Below are positions 21,914-22,291 of a stretch of DNA of 22,291 bases, in pieces (the stretch's first letter is position 1; each line of letters begins with the position of its first letter). The translations under genes and the position numbers were made by a program. Source of the stretch: a virus; the IMG/VR virus record IMGVR_UViG_3300005253_000412, positions 1 to 22,291 of that record; one strand, 5' to 3'. Under the pieces are notes generated by a model that was given only the letters and a program-made list of their open reading frames with translations, was not told the origin of the DNA and did not search any database.

Positions 21914-22291
21914 TTATGCACCCAAGGCCTCCTCGATCGACGCCCTAGGAAAACAGTCCAGGGCGCTTCCCGGCGCGCAGTTGATCACCTCAACCCCGCG
22001 CCTCTCAAGGGCCTCGGCGAGACTCGGAAAGTTGGGCAGCATCGTGTTCGCGTAATCAGATCGGATCTTATCCGGATGATCACCGTGGTAGTGCGAGCCG
22101 CCGTCCTCGCCCGGCTTCATATCCAGGCCCAAAAGCAGAACCCGGTTTCCTCCGGCCTTAACCGCCAGCTGAATGGCCTGGTATCCCCCGTTACCGCCCC
22201 CGGCCACCGTATCCGCGGCCACGGCGAACCCCTTACGGTTCCCATCGGCGTCGGGGGGCAGCACCTTCAAATAGCGTGCCCAGGACGCGGG
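21914..22291 (-). CDS. MptE / DUF115-like protein, 5' end cut by window edge
   Basis: This frame is open to the right edge, so the start lies outside the window; 125 C-terminal residues are visible. The segment NGGYQAIQLAVKAGGNRVLL followed by LGLDMK and SHYHGDHP matches a phage family annotated as 6-hydroxymethylpterin diphosphokinase MptE-like or norphogenetic protein (DUF115-related). The last part, FPSLAEALERRGVEVINCAP then GSALDCFPR, is also typical. In phages these lie beside glycosyltransferase and methyltransferase genes. Enzymatic activity in phage is not established. Confidence 0.75.
   Translation of the reverse strand, partial: PASWARYLKVLPPDADGNRKGFAVAADTVAGGGNGGYQAIQLAVKAGGNRVLLLGLDMKPGEDGGSHYHGDHPDKIRSDYANTMLPNFPSLAEALERRGVEVINCAPGSALDCFPRASIEEALGA

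Noticed and set aside
21442-21948. Plus-strand frame of 168 codons
   Set aside because: It is antisense to the clear methyltransferase gene and has no recognisable motif or ribosome binding site.

Overview
The window is a near-gapless stretch of a tailed dsDNA phage genome (siphovirus-type, long non-contractile tail). It comes either from a free phage or from a prophage; no bacterial housekeeping gene, integrase or tRNA is visible. Almost every gene lies on the minus strand, so the map reads from right to left, and most neighbours are joined by 1-11 base start/stop overlaps, as in a late structural operon. The combination of a TIGR02215-like connector, a GTA-like tail chaperone pair, DUF1833 and NlpC/P60 tail-tip genes, and an alphaproteobacterial-looking secreted protein suggests an alphaproteobacterial (rhizobial-type) host. 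That host call is inference.

Layout in transcription order. 22291-20489: three modification-type genes (MptE/DUF115-like partial, class I methyltransferase, glycosyltransferase-like). 20473-18941: two small unknown genes, one with a zinc ribbon, and a virion-surface-like protein, interrupted by an HNH homing endonuclease. 18901-18269: a second HNH gene (NUMOD4-HNH-HTH). 18251-17460: a second methyltransferase-like gene. 17460-14791: a large virion protein ending in 21 tandem 22-residue repeats. 14776-12210: fibre-tail adaptor, head-tail connector, head closure, gp10-like neck protein, tail terminator and tail tube. 12176-11509: tail assembly chaperone with a -1 programmed frameshift. 11121-4346: tape measure, distal tail proteins, NlpC/P60 peptidase and the 1193-residue J-like tip protein. 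4349-1325: tail fibre region. 1288-344: lysis-type cassette (secreted protein, single-TM protein, M15 peptidase). 300-1: a gene running off the left edge.

Two genes oppose the operon. One is a small lipoprotein with its own TATAAT box between the tail chaperone and the tape measure (a moron-like insertion). The other is a third HNH endonuclease with two tandem HNH domains, sitting exactly at the 5' end of the tail fibre gene. The fibre gene's N-terminal module is duplicated nearby as a free 70-residue gene. Comparing the two copies shows that the HNH insertion separated the fibre gene from its ancestral ribosome binding site and ATG; the reading frame now begins at an ATC codon behind a new AGGAG.

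The most interesting items are this endonuclease-split start, the 22-residue repeat array, the frameshifted chaperone, the lipoprotein moron, and the sugar/methyl modification genes placed among virion genes.
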